Positions 28,164 to 37,518 of a stretch of 64,000 nt of DNA are shown piece by piece (the first letter of the stretch is position 1; each line of letters opens with the position of its first letter). Origin of the DNA: Nitrosomonas sp. (GTDB lineage Bacteria > Pseudomonadota > Gammaproteobacteria > Burkholderiales > Nitrosomonadaceae); NCBI RefSeq assembly GCF_024282095.1, contig NZ_JAMWZS010000005.1:29051-93050 (forward strand), given 5' to 3'. The notes below the pieces were generated by a model. That model was given only the letters and a program-made list of their open reading frames with translations. It was not told the origin of the DNA and did not search any database. The position numbers were made by a program, and so were the translations under genes.

Positions 28164-28919
28164 TTAGAAATTCAGAAACAAATTAGCTACCAGATTGTGC
28201 ATCATTTGATCAGGACGAGCGCTATGCGGTCTGTTGATGAATTGGTTCATATAACCCAATTCAACGGTTGCATACTGATTGATTTTGTAACCCAATCCAA
28301 CGAATGCCCGGTTCTGATCGTAACCACGAGAAATGAAACCAGGATTATCAACGGTCGTCATGGCGATAAACAATTCGCTTTGAACGATAAAACTGAGATT
28401 CGGATCTATTGCCGGCATTGGAACCGCCAGTTTAACCAATTGGCGGAATCGATGAGCCACATCATCACTACCAGCAATGGGAGCGTTATGGTCGAAGAAT
28501 CGCTGCTCAAAACGGCTACGTGCTGATAATCTACCAAATGAGAAATTATCCGCCCAGGTCACTTGCTCCCAGATTCGGTGCTCATTAAATGGATGCGCGA
28601 TCGATAACGGTTCAGCTGTTGGTGCCCAAGCGTAACCTGCCCACACAACAATTTTATCGGTTATCGCATAACCTAAACCAGGACGTATCAGGGATTGCGT
28701 AAATTGAGTAGCATCATTACCAAAACGTCCTTGTCCTTCCATCCACCATCTGAATTTTTTTAAGTCCGGATTATTCGGGTTAATCGCACCAAAATTACCC
28801 AGTGCTGTAATATTTCCCCAAACTTCAAAATCTTCTACGGTCCTGTCAGCAGCGGCCGGGTTACTAAAAATCAAACCAAACGCAACCAATAAAATAAATT
28901 TGTTTATTTTCTTAAACAT
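28164..28919 (-). CDS. DUF2490 outer-membrane beta-barrel protein
   Basis: 251 residues with a clear signal peptide (MFKKINKFILLVAFGLIFSN then PAAA-D). The rest alternates hydrophobic and polar residues as in a small barrel: 'FRWWMEGQGRFGNDATQFTQ', 'SLIRPGLGYAITDKIVVWAG', 'IWEQVTWADNFSFGRLSARS', 'RFEQRF' and ends LVANLFLNF, a BAM-recognised terminal Phe. 'RSRFEQRF' is a hallmark of DUF2490. GGGAG is five bases before ATG 28919. Probably surface-exposed; substrate unknown. Monocistronic with its own terminator. Confidence 0.8.
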   Translation of the reverse strand: MFKKINKFILLVAFGLIFSNPAAADRTVEDFEVWGNITALGNFGAINPNNPDLKKFRWWMEGQGRFGNDATQFTQSLIRPGLGYAITDKIVVWAGYAWAPTAEPLSIAHPFNEHRIWEQVTWADNFSFGRLSARSRFEQRFFDHNAPIAGSDDVAHRFRQLVKLAVPMPAIDPNLSFIVQSELFIAMTTVDNPGFISRGYDQNRAFVGLGYKINQYATVELGYMNQFINRPHSARPDQMMHNLVANLFLNF

Positions 28920-29313
28920 GCAATCTCCCTTTAAAACAATATAATTTTCTGAAGCTGTTAGTTAATATAAAAAAGCAACCTCTACGCATGCAACCACTCA
29001 CTATTTATTGAATGTAAGCAGTTGCTTGCTTCACTTTCTCGCCTGAAAAATGAATTTTCACGCACACCTTACTAATTACACAGTCGCGCACATTAACACA
29101 ATAAATGTCAAGAAAATGTTAAGAAAAACGACCGCAACAAACCATATTATTACAGCTAATTACAATTAAGATTTAATAACCTAGATTAGAAATCCAAGAA
29201 CTCTAATGACATTTTTTTATGACACAGCTGCGCACAATAACACGGCAATTGTTAAGAAAGTGTCAAGAAAAAACCACAATGTGTGATAGTACTTCTATTG
29301 TTCTCATTAACAG
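28920..29313. other. Non-coding AT-rich region with an imperfect direct repeat
   Basis: No gene is seen. A repeat of about 50 bp occurs at 29079-29128 and again at 29223-29272 (exactly 144 bp apart, roughly 41 of 50 bases identical), with a core GCGCACA-T-AACAC followed by GT-AAGAAA-TGT-AAGAAA. The upstream copy lies in the region before the DUF2490 gene, the second just before the MITE-like element. Confidence 0.5.
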
Positions 29314-29457
29314 ACAGGCCGTTGAAAAACGTTTTCGAGGCAGCCGATACCAGGCAAAAACAAATGAGAAAGCGCAGTTTACGCGTGATAAATGAGCATC
29401 TTGAAGCTGTTTTTAACACCGCGTAGTGGCGACACAGATAGTTTTTCAACGGCCTGT
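29314..29457. mobile_element. MITE-like element, 144 bp
   Basis: Terminal inverted repeats ACAGGCCGTTGAAAAAC (29314-29330) and GTTTTTCAACGGCCTGT (29441-29457) are perfect over 17 bases; flanking TTAA on the right and TTAACAG on the left could be target-derived. The interior has no gene. Ends of the type CAGGCnGTTGAAAAA are seen in IS1182/IS5-group elements, so it is probably a non-autonomous relative. Confidence 0.65.
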
Positions 29458-29617
29458 TAAGGCTCAGCACCTTAAGCCGGCATTATTTTCCTGAGAATTT
29501 TCACCTTTATTAAAATAATATACTTCCTTAAACCACAAATTACTTTAATAATCAATGCACTAAATATCTCAAGAAAGATGGATACAAAGTAACTGATAAC
29601 CAACTTAAAACATTTGT

Positions 29618-29647
29618 TTGACAAGTTGTCATGACACTGGGTATGGT
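29618..29647 (+). promoter_or_regulatory. Promoter with overlapping palindromes before the cytochrome c gene
   Basis: TTGACA (29618-29623) and TATGGT (29642-29647), 18 bases apart, form a sigma-70-like promoter 115 bp before the ATG. Two palindromes overlap the -35: TGACAA-G-TTGTCA (29619-29631) and TGTCATGACA (29627-29636). They suggest a dimeric regulator, identity unknown. Confidence 0.4.
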
Positions 29648-29761
29648 AGGCTGGTTATATGGCGACTGATTATATAATGCTAATGTAGCTAATTTTTGGA
29701 CGGAATTTTTTCCGTGTCATTGAAAATTGAATTGAATAAAACTGCAAACTGGAGTTAGAAA

Positions 29762-30073
29762 ATGAAAAAATTGAATTGTGCGTTAACGATGTCGGCACTA
29801 CTGATATTAGTCGGCTGCGGAGCGAGTAAAGACTATACTCCTCCAGCAGATGCTTCTGGTGAAACGATCTTCAGCTCAGCGTGTACAGAATGCCACAAAC
29901 CGATAAGCGCTAATGTTGCGATGGTGCTGAGTGAAAAAGTTGCGAATAAGGAAGCGATTATTAAGAAATTTCAGTCGGGAAGCATGAGAATGCCGGCATT
30001 CAAAAATATTCAAGGTGAAGCCGCAAATCGTTTAGCCGAGTATGTTCTGACGAATAGTCAAGTCAGCAAATAG
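29762..30073 (+). CDS. Small lipoprotein c-type cytochrome
   Basis: 103 residues. Lipoprotein signal peptide with lipobox LVGC (Cys20), then a single heme-binding motif CTECHK (CXXCH) about 20 residues into the mature protein, and a late methionine in SMRMPAF that can serve as the sixth heme ligand. Fits a class I-like cytochrome c (about 8 kDa mature) anchored to a membrane leaflet facing the periplasm; a role in electron transfer is inferred. ATG 29762 follows GGAG. Monocistronic. Confidence 0.85.
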   Translation: MKKLNCALTMSALLILVGCGASKDYTPPADASGETIFSSACTECHKPISANVAMVLSEKVANKEAIIKKFQSGSMRMPAFKNIQGEAANRLAEYVLTNSQVSK

Positions 30074-30116
30074 TGTTTCACCCGGCAGTCTGGATAGACG
30101 CGTAGGTGAAATTAAA

Positions 30117-31550
30117 TCATATCAGCAGCGAATGATTTTTGCGCTGCTGATGGGTACGCAGATATTTATCAAAAATTCCGCAAATACTACTAATCAGCAG
30201 CTGCCCTCTCGGTGTAACAACAATCTCTTCATCATCCAACGTTATCAATTCAGCTTGTGCATACAACAGAAGTTCTTTTAATTCCGTTGCGAAGTAGTAT
30301 TTAAATTCAATTGGAAAGAAAGTTTCTACCGATTCGAATGAGAGTACTGAGTGACAAATAAGCGCTTGCATAACGGAACGGCGCATCAAATCGTCAGCAC
30401 TTAATTCAATCCCACGCATTATTGGAAGCATGCCGTGTTCTAGCTTGTCGTAGTAGTGCAGAAGATCACAATGATTCTGGCTTAAGGTCGGCCCGACACT
30501 TCCGATTCCTGAGACACCTAATGCGATATGATCGCAATCAGGATAAATCGAATAACCTTGTAAACCGTAATGCAACCTGCCTTGTCGTTGTGCAATGACT
30601 AACTGATCGTCCTGTTTAGCAAAAAGATTCATGCCAATATGCGTATAACCCGCATCAGTCAAACGAGTAATTGCAAGCAACAACATCTCAAGCCTGGTTT
30701 CTTCATTTGGCAAATCTTCTAAGTTAATGCTTCGCTGTGGCTTGAATTTCTCCGGTAGATGCCAATAATTCAATAAATTAATTTGAACCGGATTTGCAGC
30801 AATAATGCTTTCCAAAGTATAGGCAAATTTTTCTAGGCTCTGTTTGGGTAATCCGTAAATCAATTCAATTCTGATTGTTTTAAAGCCTGCTTGTTGCGCA
30901 TCGCGAATAGCACACAATGTAGCATCTTCTGTTTGAATACGATGTATGGACTGCTGTACCAGTTGATCAAAATCCTGTACCCCGATAATTGCGCAGTTAA
31001 AACCGATTGCTTTCAATGCGGGCATAGAAAGTTGAGCAATTTGCCGCGAATCAATCTCTATGCAAAACTCCCCCGCTTTTATTAAATTAAAATTTTTCTG
31101 GATGTCATTGATGATGCCACTTAATTGCGCATTACTCAGAAAAGTAGGTGTACCGCCTCCAAAATACAATCGCTCAACTATGGGAGCATTTTTAAGTAAC
31201 TGGCCTTGGAGTCTTATTTCACGTGACAAATAATTAAGATATTTTTTTATACTGCCATGATTATCAGAAACAATCTGATTAGAATGGCAATAAAAGCATG
31301 CAGAATGACAAAAAGGAATGTGCACATACAATGACAACGATCTACGAAAAGATCCAGTCTTACGACGACTAAACCAAGCTGAATATCGATGCGCATCAAA
31401 TGTTTCAACAAAATAATCTATTTCCGGATACACGCGATAGTCTGCATAATGACATCCGAAATGGCGCATAAAGTCCAAATTAATTTCCAGCAAAGCAGCA
31501 GCCGATGGCGAATGCACTAAGATATTTTCCTTTGTAACGATTGAAGTCAA
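30117..31550 (-). CDS. HemN-like radical SAM protein (divergent coproporphyrinogen III dehydrogenase)
   Basis: Closely follows E. coli-type HemN along its length: YVHIPFCHSACFYC, GGGTPTFL, IEIDSRQI, IGVQDFD, IELIYGLPKQ, and a C-terminal HemN domain (YWHLPEKFKPQRS, RGQLLISSICGIFDKYLR). The three cluster cysteines CX3CX2C are present, but the two residues after the third cysteine are HS where HemN has GC, so the fourth conserved cysteine is missing. HemN oxidatively decarboxylates coproporphyrinogen III without oxygen; whether this protein still does is uncertain. The start is uncertain: TTG 31550 has no ribosome site, GTG at residue 12 is an alternative. Divergent from fnr and behind an FNR box. 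Confidence 0.75.
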   Translation of the reverse strand: MTSIVTKENILVHSPSAAALLEINLDFMRHFGCHYADYRVYPEIDYFVETFDAHRYSAWFSRRKTGSFRRSLSLYVHIPFCHSACFYCHSNQIVSDNHGSIKKYLNYLSREIRLQGQLLKNAPIVERLYFGGGTPTFLSNAQLSGIINDIQKNFNLIKAGEFCIEIDSRQIAQLSMPALKAIGFNCAIIGVQDFDQLVQQSIHRIQTEDATLCAIRDAQQAGFKTIRIELIYGLPKQSLEKFAYTLESIIAANPVQINLLNYWHLPEKFKPQRSINLEDLPNEETRLEMLLLAITRLTDAGYTHIGMNLFAKQDDQLVIAQRQGRLHYGLQGYSIYPDCDHIALGVSGIGSVGPTLSQNHCDLLHYYDKLEHGMLPIMRGIELSADDLMRRSVMQALICHSVLSFESVETFFPIEFKYYFATELKELLLYAQAELITLDDEEIVVTPRGQLLISSICGIFDKYLRTHQQRKNHSLLI

Positions 31551-31662
31551 AAGAAATTAAAATTGATGTGTAATAAGTAAATCTACTGACGCCTATCCGC
31601 ATGATCTTAAATACTGTTCAAATCAAAAAAGAAACTCCACTTTCTTGGATAATATCGGTAAG

Positions 31663-31703
31663 ATTATGCATAAATCACAAATATCAGCTTTGATTCAAAT
31701 CAA
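31663..31703 (-). promoter_or_regulatory. FNR box and -10 of the hemN-like gene; shared with fnr
   Basis: TTGAT-TCAA-ATCAA (31690-31703) is a perfect FNR consensus dyad. On the minus strand CATAAT (31668-31663) is a good -10 whose expected start point (near 31656) puts the dyad centre close to -41.5, the class II activation position. The same dyad is 29 bp before the proposed fnr start, so it could also autoregulate fnr. Confidence 0.7.
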
Positions 31704-31732
31704 CCGGAGTATGAATACGCAGTTCCTTACAT

Positions 31733-32497
31733 TTGGAAAATACTTTGCCTCTAGAAATCTCGACATGTAATCATCTTGACATCTCACACGTCAGATCAAG
31801 CTGTGCGACCTGTAGTTTGCGCGAACTATGCTTGCCAGTCGGCCTAAATGAGCAAGAGATACAAGCGCTCGGCGATGTAGTAAGCCATAAGCGTAAAATT
31901 CAACGAGGCGGATCGCTCTATCGCACAGGTTCAAAGTTTCAATCACTATTTGCCATTCGTAGAGGATTTTTAAAGACCTGCATACTCGAACAAGACGGGC
32001 GGCAACAAGTTACTGGTTTTCATATGACAGGCGAATTGCTGGGATTGGATGCTATCAGCACAGAAATACATACGTGTGATGCGATCGCCCTTGAAGATAG
32101 TGAAGTATGCGAGATTCCTTTTGAGAAATTAGAGGAAATCAGCCGCGTTATCCCGTCACTGATGCGTCATTTTCATAAAATCATGAGCCGTGAGATAGTG
32201 CGGGATCACGGGGTTATGCTGCTGCTAGGCAGTATGAAGGCGGAAGAGCGCCTGGCGACCTTTCTGCTCAACTTATCGCGCCGGTTTCTAATGCGTGGCT
32301 ATTCCGAATGCAATTTTAATCTACGCATGACGCGCGAAGAGATTGGCAGCTACCTCGGCCTTAAACTAGAAACCGTTAGTCGCGCTTTTTCTAAACTCCA
32401 GGATGAAAATATCATTACAGTCGATAACAAGCACATACAAATAAACGATATTGCTCGCTTAAGAATGAAAATGGGAAACACAACCTGTGATACCTAG
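31733..32497 (+). CDS. fnr: FNR-type oxygen-sensing regulator
   Basis: CRP/FNR-family regulator with an oxygen-labile 4Fe-4S cluster. Cluster ligands: SSCATCSLRELC (spacing CX2CX5C) plus a cysteine in HTCDAIAL. The cAMP-binding-like core has FAIRRGFLKT and GFHMTGELLGLDAI; the helix-turn-helix EEIGSYLGLKLETVSRAFSKLQ carries the E..SR residues that read TTGAT. 254 residues. The start is set at TTG 31733; an in-frame stop at 31712 and lack of any in-frame ATG before the cysteines leave few options, and no good ribosome site is seen. Expected to control anaerobic and denitrification-related genes. Confidence 0.88.
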   Translation: MENTLPLEISTCNHLDISHVRSSCATCSLRELCLPVGLNEQEIQALGDVVSHKRKIQRGGSLYRTGSKFQSLFAIRRGFLKTCILEQDGRQQVTGFHMTGELLGLDAISTEIHTCDAIALEDSEVCEIPFEKLEEISRVIPSLMRHFHKIMSREIVRDHGVMLLLGSMKAEERLATFLLNLSRRFLMRGYSECNFNLRMTREEIGSYLGLKLETVSRAFSKLQDENIITVDNKHIQINDIARLRMKMGNTTCDT

Positions 32498-32613
32498 CAA
32501 ACCTTGACGATCTTTGCCACGAATCAACAGAACATCTTATCAGATCAGTCCCCTGGAAAAGTTTCCATCACAACATAAAAATCGTCAACACGCTTATTCT
32601 ATTTCATGTCAAC

Positions 32614-32641
32614 TTGAGTAAGTATTGGAAAATGCTATAAT
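32614..32641 (+). promoter_or_regulatory. Sigma-70 promoter of the rpsB cluster
   Basis: TTGAGT (32614-32619) and a perfect TATAAT (32636-32641) with a 16-base spacer, about 150 bp before the rpsB ATG. The rest of the 294-bp gap between fnr and rpsB shows no gene. Confidence 0.55.
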
Positions 32642-32791
32642 ATACAAATAATTTGACTCTAAATTATTGGTAACTGGCTGTAATGCCTGCATTATATGCA
32701 AGTCAAATTAAATTCGCACATTCGCCTACAAAATACACTCTGCATATGGAGTGATTGCGGTGAATGGAGGCTCAATCCTAAAGGAGAACTT

Positions 32792-33514
32792 ATGTCTGTA
32801 ACCATGCGACAAATGCTGGAAGCAGGTGTTCATTTTGGACACCAAACACGCTTCTGGAATCCCAAAATGGCCCCGTATATATTTGGCCATCGTAATAAAA
32901 TTCACATCATCAACCTTGAAAACACTTTGGTGATGTACGAAGAAGCCATGAAATACGTACGCCAATTATCAGCGAACAAAGGTGTTATCCTGTTTGTTGG
33001 CACCAAGCGGCAGGCGCGTGACATTGTGCGCGAAGAAGCGATGCGCTGCAATTCCCCTTATGTAGACCAACGCTGGTTAGGCGGAATGCTGACTAATTTC
33101 AAAACTATAAAGCAATCTGTCAAACGCTTACAAGATATGGAAAATATGGCTCAAGATGGCACACTGGATAAGTTAGTAAAAAAAGAAGCGCTTGATCTCC
33201 AAAGAGAATTAGAAAAACTCAACAACAGCTTAGGTGGCATCAAAGACATGAAAGGCCTTCCCGATGCTTTATTTGTCATTGATGTTGGATATCAAAAAGG
33301 TGCTATTACAGAAGCCAGAAAGCTTGGCATTCCAGTCATTGGCGTAGTGGACACCAATCATAATCCGGATGGTTTACAGTACATCATTCCAGGAAACGAT
33401 GATTCAAGTCGGGCAATACGCTTATATGCCCGTGGTGTAGCTGATGCTATTCTGGAAGGACGTAATCAAGCCATTCAAGAAATTGTTGAAATGAGTACTG
33501 CAGAAGCTGAATAA
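32792..33514 (+). CDS. rpsB: 30S ribosomal protein S2
   Basis: S2 of the small subunit; 240 residues. [47 protein letters not shown] and [20 protein letters not shown] are signature blocks. ATG 32792 follows AAGGAG; an in-frame upstream start at 32696 would add 32 residues not found in S2. First gene of the rpsB-tsf-pyrH-frr-uppS-cdsA-dxr cluster. Confidence 0.97.
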   Translation: MSVTMRQMLEAGVHFGHQTRFWNPKMAPYIFGHRNKIHIINLENTLVMYEEAMKYVRQLSANKGVILFVGTKRQARDIVREEAMRCNSPYVDQRWLGGMLTNFKTIKQSVKRLQDMENMAQDGTLDKLVKKEALDLQRELEKLNNSLGGIKDMKGLPDALFVIDVGYQKGAITEARKLGIPVIGVVDTNHNPDGLQYIIPGNDDSSRAIRLYARGVADAILEGRNQAIQEIVEMSTAEAE

Positions 33515-33569
33515 GCAAAAAACTGCTTTTCTTTAGTATTCATCAGACATATGGACTATATATGTGCAA

Positions 33570-33615
33570 CTTACCAGATTTGTATAGAATGTAAGCGTAC
33601 TCTCTATCTGGTAAG
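33570..33615 (+). promoter_or_regulatory. Stem-loop between rpsB and tsf
   Basis: CTTACCAGAT (33570-33579) and ATCTGGTAAG (33606-33615) form a perfect 10-bp stem around a 26-base loop in the 150-bp gap. There is no T-run, so it is more likely an attenuator, RNA processing site or protein-binding element than a terminator. Confidence 0.4.
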
Positions 33616-33664
33616 TATCTGTACCCCATTCGTAAACTAATTTTGTATCTGGAGTAAAGTAAAA

Positions 33665-34546
33665 ATGGCGGAAATTACCGCAAGCATGGTAAAAGAACTG
33701 CGTGAGATGACAGGGCTCGGCATGATGGAATGCAAGAAAGCCTTGGCAGAGACTGCTGGTGATATGAAGGCAGCTGAGGATTTGTTGAGAATTAAAAGTG
33801 GTGCCAAAGCAAGTAAGGCAGCTGGCCGAATTGCAGCGGAAGGTGTCGTTGGCGTATATATCTCAGCAGATAGTCGTTGCGGTGCACTCGTTGAAGTCAA
33901 TTGCGAGACGGATTTTGTTGCCAAGAACGACGATCTCATTCATTTTTCCAAAAACCTGGCTGAACTCATAGCAACCAAAAGCTTGACTGACATCGCAGCA
34001 TTAAGTGATGCATCGCTACCTTCCGGCGAAACTGTGGAATCAACCCGCAAGGCACTAATCATGAAATTGGGGGAGAACATCAGTATCCGCCGTTGTGCAC
34101 GCCATACGACACAAGGCCAGCTGGCATCCTATCTTCATGGAACCAAAATCGGTGTCATGGTGGATTACACGGGTGGAGACGAAGTACTGGGCAAGGATTT
34201 GGCAATGCATATTGCGGCCAGTAAACCTATGTGCGTATCCAAGGAGCAAGTGTCGGCAGATGTGCTGGAACATGAACGTCAGATTTTTACTGCACAAGCC
34301 GCCGATAGTGGTAAGCCGGCGAATATTATCGAAAAAATGGTCGATGGTCGCATTGCAAAATATCTTGCAGAAATCACACTATTAGGCCAACCCTTTGTTA
34401 AAGACCCAGAGCAAACCGTGGAAAAATTACTGGCCAAAAAATCCGCCAAAGTAAATGGTTTTACTATGTTCGTTGTCGGTGAAGGTATAGAAAAGAAATC
34501 TGAGAATTTTGCTGAGGAAGTAAAAGCACAGATGGGACAAGTATAA
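33665..34546 (+). CDS. tsf: Translation elongation factor Ts
   Basis: Nucleotide-exchange factor for EF-Tu, 293 residues. N-terminal UBA-like [19 protein letters not shown], the TDFVAKND motif that enters EF-Tu, and the C-terminal region [20 protein letters not shown] are all standard. ATG 33665 with GGAG upstream. Paired with rpsB as in most bacteria. Confidence 0.97.
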   Translation: MAEITASMVKELREMTGLGMMECKKALAETAGDMKAAEDLLRIKSGAKASKAAGRIAAEGVVGVYISADSRCGALVEVNCETDFVAKNDDLIHFSKNLAELIATKSLTDIAALSDASLPSGETVESTRKALIMKLGENISIRRCARHTTQGQLASYLHGTKIGVMVDYTGGDEVLGKDLAMHIAASKPMCVSKEQVSADVLEHERQIFTAQAADSGKPANIIEKMVDGRIAKYLAEITLLGQPFVKDPEQTVEKLLAKKSAKVNGFTMFVVGEGIEKKSENFAEEVKAQMGQV

Positions 34547-34583
34547 TCATTCAAGTTACGGTACTCTCAAAAAGCCATCCGCT

Positions 34584-35300
34584 ATGACCACAACTGCCTA
34601 TAAACGTATTTTACTCAAACTATCCGGTGAAGCCCTGATGGGCGAAGACAAATATGGCATTAATCACGCGGTAATGGGAAGAATCGTTGCTGAGATTGAA
34701 GAAATCAGTAAGCTAGGGGTTGAAATCGCAATCGTTGTAGGTGGTGGTAATATTTTTCGTGGCATGCAATCGGCTAATAGTGGACTTGAGCGTGTTACTG
34801 CAGATTATATGGGGATGCTGGCTACCGTCATGAATGCTTTGGCATTGCAAGATGCCATGAAATTGGCTGGACTGGTGCCGCGTATACAATCCGCTTTGCG
34901 CATCGAGCAAGTGGTAGAGCCTTATATCCGTGGAAGAGCGATACGTTATCTGAAAGACGGTAGAATAGTCATTTTCGCAGCAGGAACCGGAAATCCTTTT
35001 TTTACCACAGATACTGCGGCTGCATTACGGGGCATGGAAATGAATGTCGATATTATGCTTAAAGCTACCAAGGTGGATGGCATCTATACCAGCGACCCAA
35101 AAATCAATCCGGAAGCAACGCGTTTTCATAAGTTATCTTTTGATGAAGCGATTGCCAAGAATCTGCAAGTGATGGATGCAACAGCATTGACACTCTGTCG
35201 TGACCAGAAATTACCATTAAATGTATTTAGTATTTTTAAGGCCGGAGCGCTTAAACGTATAATCATTGGAGAAGATGAAGGGACGTTAGTAACAGTCTGA
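34584..35300 (+). CDS. pyrH: Uridylate kinase
   Basis: UMP kinase of the amino-acid-kinase fold (238 residues); makes UDP in pyrimidine nucleotide synthesis. Visible: [61 protein letters not shown] and the [10 protein letters not shown] loop. Lies 37 bp after tsf in the conserved cluster. Confidence 0.97.
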   Translation: MTTTAYKRILLKLSGEALMGEDKYGINHAVMGRIVAEIEEISKLGVEIAIVVGGGNIFRGMQSANSGLERVTADYMGMLATVMNALALQDAMKLAGLVPRIQSALRIEQVVEPYIRGRAIRYLKDGRIVIFAAGTGNPFFTTDTAAALRGMEMNVDIMLKATKVDGIYTSDPKINPEATRFHKLSFDEAIAKNLQVMDATALTLCRDQKLPLNVFSIFKAGALKRIIIGEDEGTLVTV

Positions 35301-35352
35301 TCCGAGTTTGATTGCAATCTCTTGAAATAAAGATGCAAAAGGGATAAATATT

Positions 35353-35910
35353 ATGATTGCTGATGTAAAAAAGTCTGCTGAACAGAAAATGCAAAAAAGC
35401 CTCGAAGCATTAAAAGTAGATTTAAGTAAGGTCAGAAGTGGACGAGCACATACTGGTTTCCTTGATCATATTACCGTTGACTATTATGGAACGCCAACAC
35501 CAATCAACCAAGTGGCCAATATCAATTTAATTGATGCACGAACCATCGGCGTTATTCCTTGGGAAAAAAAAATGGGCAGTCCAATTGAAAAAGCAATTCG
35601 GGAATCTGATTTAGGCTTAAACCCAATGCCGGTTGGTGAAACCATCCGTGTTCCTATGCCAGCACTCACTGAAGAACGGCGCCGAGATCTTATTAAAGTG
35701 GTAAAACATGAAGCGGAAGCTGTTCGTATTGCAATGCGCAATATACGTAGAGATGCCAATGCACACTTGAAAGAATTACTGAAATCCAAAGAAATATCGG
35801 AAGATGATGAACGCCGCGGTCAAGATGATATTCAAAAACTGACTGATCGCTACATCACTGAGATCGATAAAGTTTTACAAGTCAAGGAAGCCGAACTGAT
35901 GGCTGTTTGA
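35353..35910 (+). CDS. frr: Ribosome recycling factor
   Basis: 185 residues; with EF-G it splits post-termination ribosomes. [51 protein letters not shown] and the C-terminal coiled helices are typical. ATG 35353, 52 bp after pyrH; the next gene begins 1 bp after its stop. Confidence 0.97.
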   Translation: MIADVKKSAEQKMQKSLEALKVDLSKVRSGRAHTGFLDHITVDYYGTPTPINQVANINLIDARTIGVIPWEKKMGSPIEKAIRESDLGLNPMPVGETIRVPMPALTEERRRDLIKVVKHEAEAVRIAMRNIRRDANAHLKELLKSKEISEDDERRGQDDIQKLTDRYITEIDKVLQVKEAELMAV

Positions 35911-35911
35911 T

Positions 35912-36679
35912 ATGCCTCAAGGCCCAAGTTCAACGCTAGAGATACCTGAAACAGGTTTAATACCCAAACATATCGCTATTATCATGGATGGTAATGGACG
36001 ATGGGCTCGAAATCGCTTCATGCCTCGTATGGCTGGACATCAGCAAGGCGTTGAAACCGTTCGTGGCGTTATAAAAGCCTGCATAGAGCGCAATGTTGCC
36101 TATCTCACTTTATTCGCATTCAGCAGCGAAAATTGGCGCCGACCCGCAGAAGAAATTTCTTTTTTGATGCAACTTTTTACAGGCGCATTGGAGCAAGAAA
36201 TTACCAAGCTGCATGAAAATGGTATTCGATTTAAAGTAATCGGCGATATATCAAAGTTTGAACCTAAAATAATAGAGTTCATCCAGAGCGGCGAGCAGTT
36301 AACTGCTCAAAATACACGACTAACATTCACTATCGCCGCCAATTACGGAGGGCGCTGGGATATCATGCAGGCTATGCGTAAAATGATGGCGCAATCATCC
36401 GAGGTACCGCTTAACTTCGAGGAAGAAAATCTGGCACAATATCTTTCCCTAAGCTATGCGCCCGAACCTGATTTATTTATTCGCACCGGCGGAGAATGTC
36501 GCATTAGTAATTTTTTGCTATGGCAGCTCGCTTATACTGAATTATATTTTACGAATACGCTATGGCCTGATTTTAATGAACATGAACTTGAATTAGCCAT
36601 TCAATCTTATCAACAGCGGGAGCGTCGGTTTGGTCGCACCAGCGAGCAGCTTCAGATGGCGTTATCTGCTGAAGGATAG
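35912..36679 (+). CDS. uppS: Undecaprenyl diphosphate synthase
   Basis: cis-Prenyltransferase that makes the C55 carrier for cell-wall and O-antigen synthesis. [10 protein letters not shown] (catalytic Asp), [23 protein letters not shown] and [20 protein letters not shown] are hallmark motifs. 255 residues. Starts two bases after frr, so translation is probably coupled. Confidence 0.96.
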   Translation: MPQGPSSTLEIPETGLIPKHIAIIMDGNGRWARNRFMPRMAGHQQGVETVRGVIKACIERNVAYLTLFAFSSENWRRPAEEISFLMQLFTGALEQEITKLHENGIRFKVIGDISKFEPKIIEFIQSGEQLTAQNTRLTFTIAANYGGRWDIMQAMRKMMAQSSEVPLNFEEENLAQYLSLSYAPEPDLFIRTGGECRISNFLLWQLAYTELYFTNTLWPDFNEHELELAIQSYQQRERRFGRTSEQLQMALSAEG

Positions 36680-36693
36680 GAAGAGCAATATAC

Positions 36694-37518
36694 ATGCTTA
36701 AAGCTCGCATTCTCACCACAATCATCATCTTGCCTTTATTTCTATCCGCAATATTCTATTTGCAAGACATTTTCTGGGTAACTTTTTTACTGGCGCTGAC
36801 AGCCATCGGCGCACGTGAATGGAGTAAATTAGCACAACTCTCGGTCCGAAATACCATCGCTTATATGCTACTCACGGTATTAGTAGGCGGAGAGTTATTG
36901 TTTCTATTGCGTGAATCTGTACAAATCAGTATCTATTCATCGGACCTACTATGGGTATATATCTTGTCAGTTATTTTTTGGATAGTGGGCGCACCACTCT
37001 ATCTAAAACAACTTTATACCATTAAAAATCCCGTGATCTGGATGTTGATTGGCTGGATAGTATTATTACCGACCTGTTTGGCGCTATATCAATTACGCGT
37101 TATCAGCCCATTGCTCTTACTGGGCTTTATGGCAACCATCTGGATTTCAGATACTGCAGCCTACTTCACCGGACGATCGTTAGGTAAACATAAACTTGCC
37201 TACACGATTAGTCCGAATAAAACCTGGGAAGGTGTCGCGGGCGCTTTAATTGCTGTATTGATATATGGTTTAGCTTGGAATTTCTGGATAGCTGAAGCAT
37301 CTTCAGCGATAACATTGATACCATTACTGATGGCTATGGCCATCCTAGGCATTATCGGAGATTTATACGAATCACTGATAAAGCGTCAGGCGGGCGTTAA
37401 GGATAGTGGCAACATTCTGCCAGGTCATGGCGGCATACTTGATCGCATTGATGCGCTGACGTCTTCATTGCCACTTGCTACGTTGGCATTACTCATTTAT
37501 TACTCCCCTTCGTTATGA
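36694..37518 (+). CDS. cdsA: Phosphatidate cytidylyltransferase
   Basis: Integral membrane CDP-diglyceride synthase, 274 residues with about seven membrane segments. The C-terminal signature [28 protein letters not shown] and [19 protein letters not shown] is complete. Provides CDP-diacylglycerol for phospholipids. Overlaps dxr by four bases. Confidence 0.95.
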   Translation: MLKARILTTIIILPLFLSAIFYLQDIFWVTFLLALTAIGAREWSKLAQLSVRNTIAYMLLTVLVGGELLFLLRESVQISIYSSDLLWVYILSVIFWIVGAPLYLKQLYTIKNPVIWMLIGWIVLLPTCLALYQLRVISPLLLLGFMATIWISDTAAYFTGRSLGKHKLAYTISPNKTWEGVAGALIAVLIYGLAWNFWIAEASSAITLIPLLMAMAILGIIGDLYESLIKRQAGVKDSGNILPGHGGILDRIDALTSSLPLATLALLIYYSPSL

